From: an uncultured Eggerthella sp.
Lineage (GTDB): Bacteria; Actinomycetota; Coriobacteriia; Coriobacteriales; Eggerthellaceae
DNA length: 64,000 bases
Reading direction: 5' to 3'
Assembly (NCBI GenBank): GCA_900540345.1
Contig: UQFK01000005.1
Coordinates: 1-64,000 of the forward strand
Made by a program: the position numbers and the translations under genes. This document shows, in pieces, positions 62,514 through 64,000 of this stretch (position 1 is the first letter of the stretch; each line of letters opens with the position of its first letter). The notes beneath the pieces were generated by a model. That model did not search any database. It worked only from the letters and a program-made list of their open reading frames with translations, and was not told the DNA's origin.

Positions 62514-62965
62514 AGATCTGTCGTATCCAACCAGATAGTAAAAGGGCCATCGTTAACAAGAGCAATCTGCATGTGTGCGCCGAACCATCCATGCTCGAGT
62601 GGAACGCCGTCTGCCTTCACAAGCTCAATGAAATACTGATAGAGCTGTTCTGCGTGTTTGGGCGCAGCCGCATCCGTGAACGAAGGGCGATTTCCTTTCT
62701 TGCACGACGCATAAAGCGTGAACTGCGAAACCACCAGGACCGAACCGCCCACATCGCGCAAAGAAAGATTGGTCTTTCCTGTCTCATCGTCAAAAATGCG
62801 CAACTTTGCGATCTTGTTCCAGAGCTTCTGAGCTTCGAGTTCTGTGTCGTTATGCCCGATGCCAAGCAGAACGACATATCCTCTTTCGATCGCGAAACTT
62901 GACGTCTCATTCAGCTCAAGATTCTCAACCGTTGCATTCGTAACCCTCTGGATAAGCGCGCGCAT
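62510..62965 (-). CDS. dtd: D-aminoacyl-tRNA deacylase
   Basis: Dtd removes D-amino acids (and glycine mischarged on tRNA-Ala) from tRNA. The 151 residues begin MRALIQRVTNATVE, with the SQFTLYASCKKGNRPSF catalytic motif (cross-subunit SQxTLxxxxxKGxRPSF) and FGAHMQIALVNDGPFTIWLD (GxxMxVxxxNDGPxT) at the end. It starts 12 bases after the CoA-transferase stop. Confidence 0.96.
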   Translation of the reverse strand: MRALIQRVTNATVENLELNETSSFAIERGYVVLLGIGHNDTELEAQKLWNKIAKLRIFDDETGKTNLSLRDVGGSVLVVSQFTLYASCKKGNRPSFTDAAAPKHAEQLYQYFIELVKADGVPLEHGWFGAHMQIALVNDGPFTIWLDTTDL

Positions 62966-62977
62966 CGTTTCAAATCC

Positions 62978-64000
62978 CTATTCAGCTTTCGAGCGCGGAC
63001 CATAGCTCGGTTCAAAAACGGAGTCAGGAAGTTCTGGACCATCGTAGAGCTTGATCGATCCATCGCTTACCAAAGAATCGATCTGGGCATCAGTGTAGCC
63101 ATATTCCTTCAGGACACGCGCAGTATCATATCCGATCGGACGAGACTTGCGCAAAATAGGATCGCCTACCGAATCGAGCCTGATAGGGCTTGTAGGAAGC
63201 ATCTTTTCACCAAACGCATCATAATGAACAGGGCGCAAGATGTCGTTTGCATACGCCTCTTCATCCTCAAGAATGTCGACAAGGTTGTTGAGCTTAGAAT
63301 GAGGCACCTCATGCGCCTTGAAGATCTCAACCCATTCATCCCAGGTCTTCTGCGCAAATGCTTCTTCTAAGATACGAATGATCTGCGCATTCGCCTCATA
63401 GTCCATATTTTCCTGCGGGAAATAGCGTGCATCGTCGACCAGGTCTTCACGCCCGATGATACTCATCACGCTGTTATAGAAAAGATTGTAGCTGCCATAG
63501 CAGATGAGAAACCATACATCATCTTTCGTGCGATAGGTATTGTTCGTTGGACACATAGCATGCTCACGACTCTTAGGCCACACATCGTTGAACTGAACGC
63601 CTGCAATACCTGTTTGGAAGGCCCAGCAAGCTTGATGATAGAGATTTACCGTTACCTTATCGCCAATGCCCGTACGCTCCTTGCGAACAAGCGCTGCAAG
63701 GATGCCCGCAGTAATCGAAACGCTCACATTCCAATCACCAAAAGCTGCAGGCATGTTGCCAGGAGCATAGTGTTCGCCTGCCTGTGGGATCGTAGTGAAT
63801 AATCCACCACGCGATGCAAAAGCAGTAGCATCATAGCCACGGGTATCGCGTTCAGGACCATATTCGCCATATCCGCGCACCTGCGCCCACACCAAATGCG
63901 GAAACCGCTCATGGATGGTCTCGTAGTCAAAACCGAGCTTTTTGAGTGCTTTGTCGCGGTAATTCGTCAATAAGATATCGGCAGTCTCAAGTAGCTTATA
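62978..64000 (-). CDS. Family III CoA-transferase, FldA/HadA-like (5' end outside the window)
   Basis: 340 residues of the C-terminal part are visible. The frame stays open to the window edge with KLLETADILLTNYRDKALKKLG, so the N terminus is missing. GYGEYGPERDTRGYDATAFASRGG and GIGDKVTVNLYHQACWAF resemble the 2-hydroxyacid (phenyllactate or 2-hydroxyisocaproate) CoA-transferases of Stickland fermentation. The position that is Asp in CaiB/Frc (the LLD motif) is His here, as I recall for FldA-type members. The substrate is not decided by sequence. No dehydratase genes are in the window. Confidence 0.82.
   Translation of the reverse strand, partial: YKLLETADILLTNYRDKALKKLGFDYETIHERFPHLVWAQVRGYGEYGPERDTRGYDATAFASRGGLFTTIPQAGEHYAPGNMPAAFGDWNVSVSITAGILAALVRKERTGIGDKVTVNLYHQACWAFQTGIAGVQFNDVWPKSREHAMCPTNNTYRTKDDVWFLICYGSYNLFYNSVMSIIGREDLVDDARYFPQENMDYEANAQIIRILEEAFAQKTWDEWVEIFKAHEVPHSKLNNLVDILEDEEAYANDILRPVHYDAFGEKMLPTSPIRLDSVGDPILRKSRPIGYDTARVLKEYGYTDAQIDSLVSDGSIKLYDGPELPDSVFEPSYGPRSKAE

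Overview
The window reads as ordinary chromosome from an anaerobic or microaerophilic actinobacterium of the class Coriobacteriia, most like the Eggerthellaceae. This placement is inference. It rests on moderate GC (judged by eye at just under 50%), a split transketolase, a two-subunit glycyl-tRNA synthetase, pyruvate phosphate dikinase with its regulator, a class III CoA-transferase of the 2-hydroxyacid type, and the family resemblance of most proteins. I see no insertion sequence, prophage, CRISPR array or integration site. Almost every gene lies on the minus strand. The plus-strand exceptions are a small acidic protein gene (43152-43337), two tRNA genes (59625-59779) and aroD (61749-62513).

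Region by region, following minus-strand transcription. 1-5400: a branched-chain amino acid operon ilvD-ilvB-ilvN-ilvC behind a strong promoter, a T-box leader and an attenuator terminator. The T-box specifier triplet reads GGC (Gly) in my alignment, which is unexpected for ilv genes. 5450-12510: purine nucleoside phosphorylase, the CydDC exporter and cytochrome bd oxidase (punA-cydD-cydC-cydA-cydB). 12510-17500: glutamate-dependent acid resistance (gadC, gadB) and a PuuP-like APC transporter. 17600-18000: tmRNA. 18170-25700: ppdK and its bifunctional regulator, glyQS and lepB. 25840-30110: trmD, rimM, khpA, rpsP, ffh and ftsY. 30100-42900: smc, rnc, plsX, rpmF, yceD, a coiled-coil protein, coaD, rsmD, recG, a FakA-type DhaL protein, an Asp23 protein and rpmB.

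43100-56600: a plus-strand orphan acidic protein, an unknown protein, smpB, an M42 aminopeptidase, RNase R, an S41 protease, ftsEX, a split transketolase, prfB and secA. 56700-59400: a large regulator with an N-terminal P-loop and a C-terminal BTAD output module. 59550-59820: tRNA-Gln and tRNA-Glu with promoter and terminator. 59830-64000: a SemiSWEET transporter, a DapB/Ord-like dehydrogenase with a histidine-rich tail, aroD, dtd and a truncated FldA/HadA-like CoA-transferase running off the window end.

Functionally, three themes recur. The first is translation and ribosome rescue: tmRNA, SmpB, RNase R, RF2, tRNAs, ribosomal proteins, GlyQS and Dtd. The second is membrane biogenesis and export: SRP, FtsY, SecA, LepB, FtsEX, PlsX. 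The third is acid and oxygen stress together with fermentative metabolism: Gad, Cyd, PPDK and the CoA-transferase. The items most worth a second look are the ilv T-box specifier, the His-rich dehydrogenase, the BTAD regulator, and the orphan acidic protein with its structured intergenic region.
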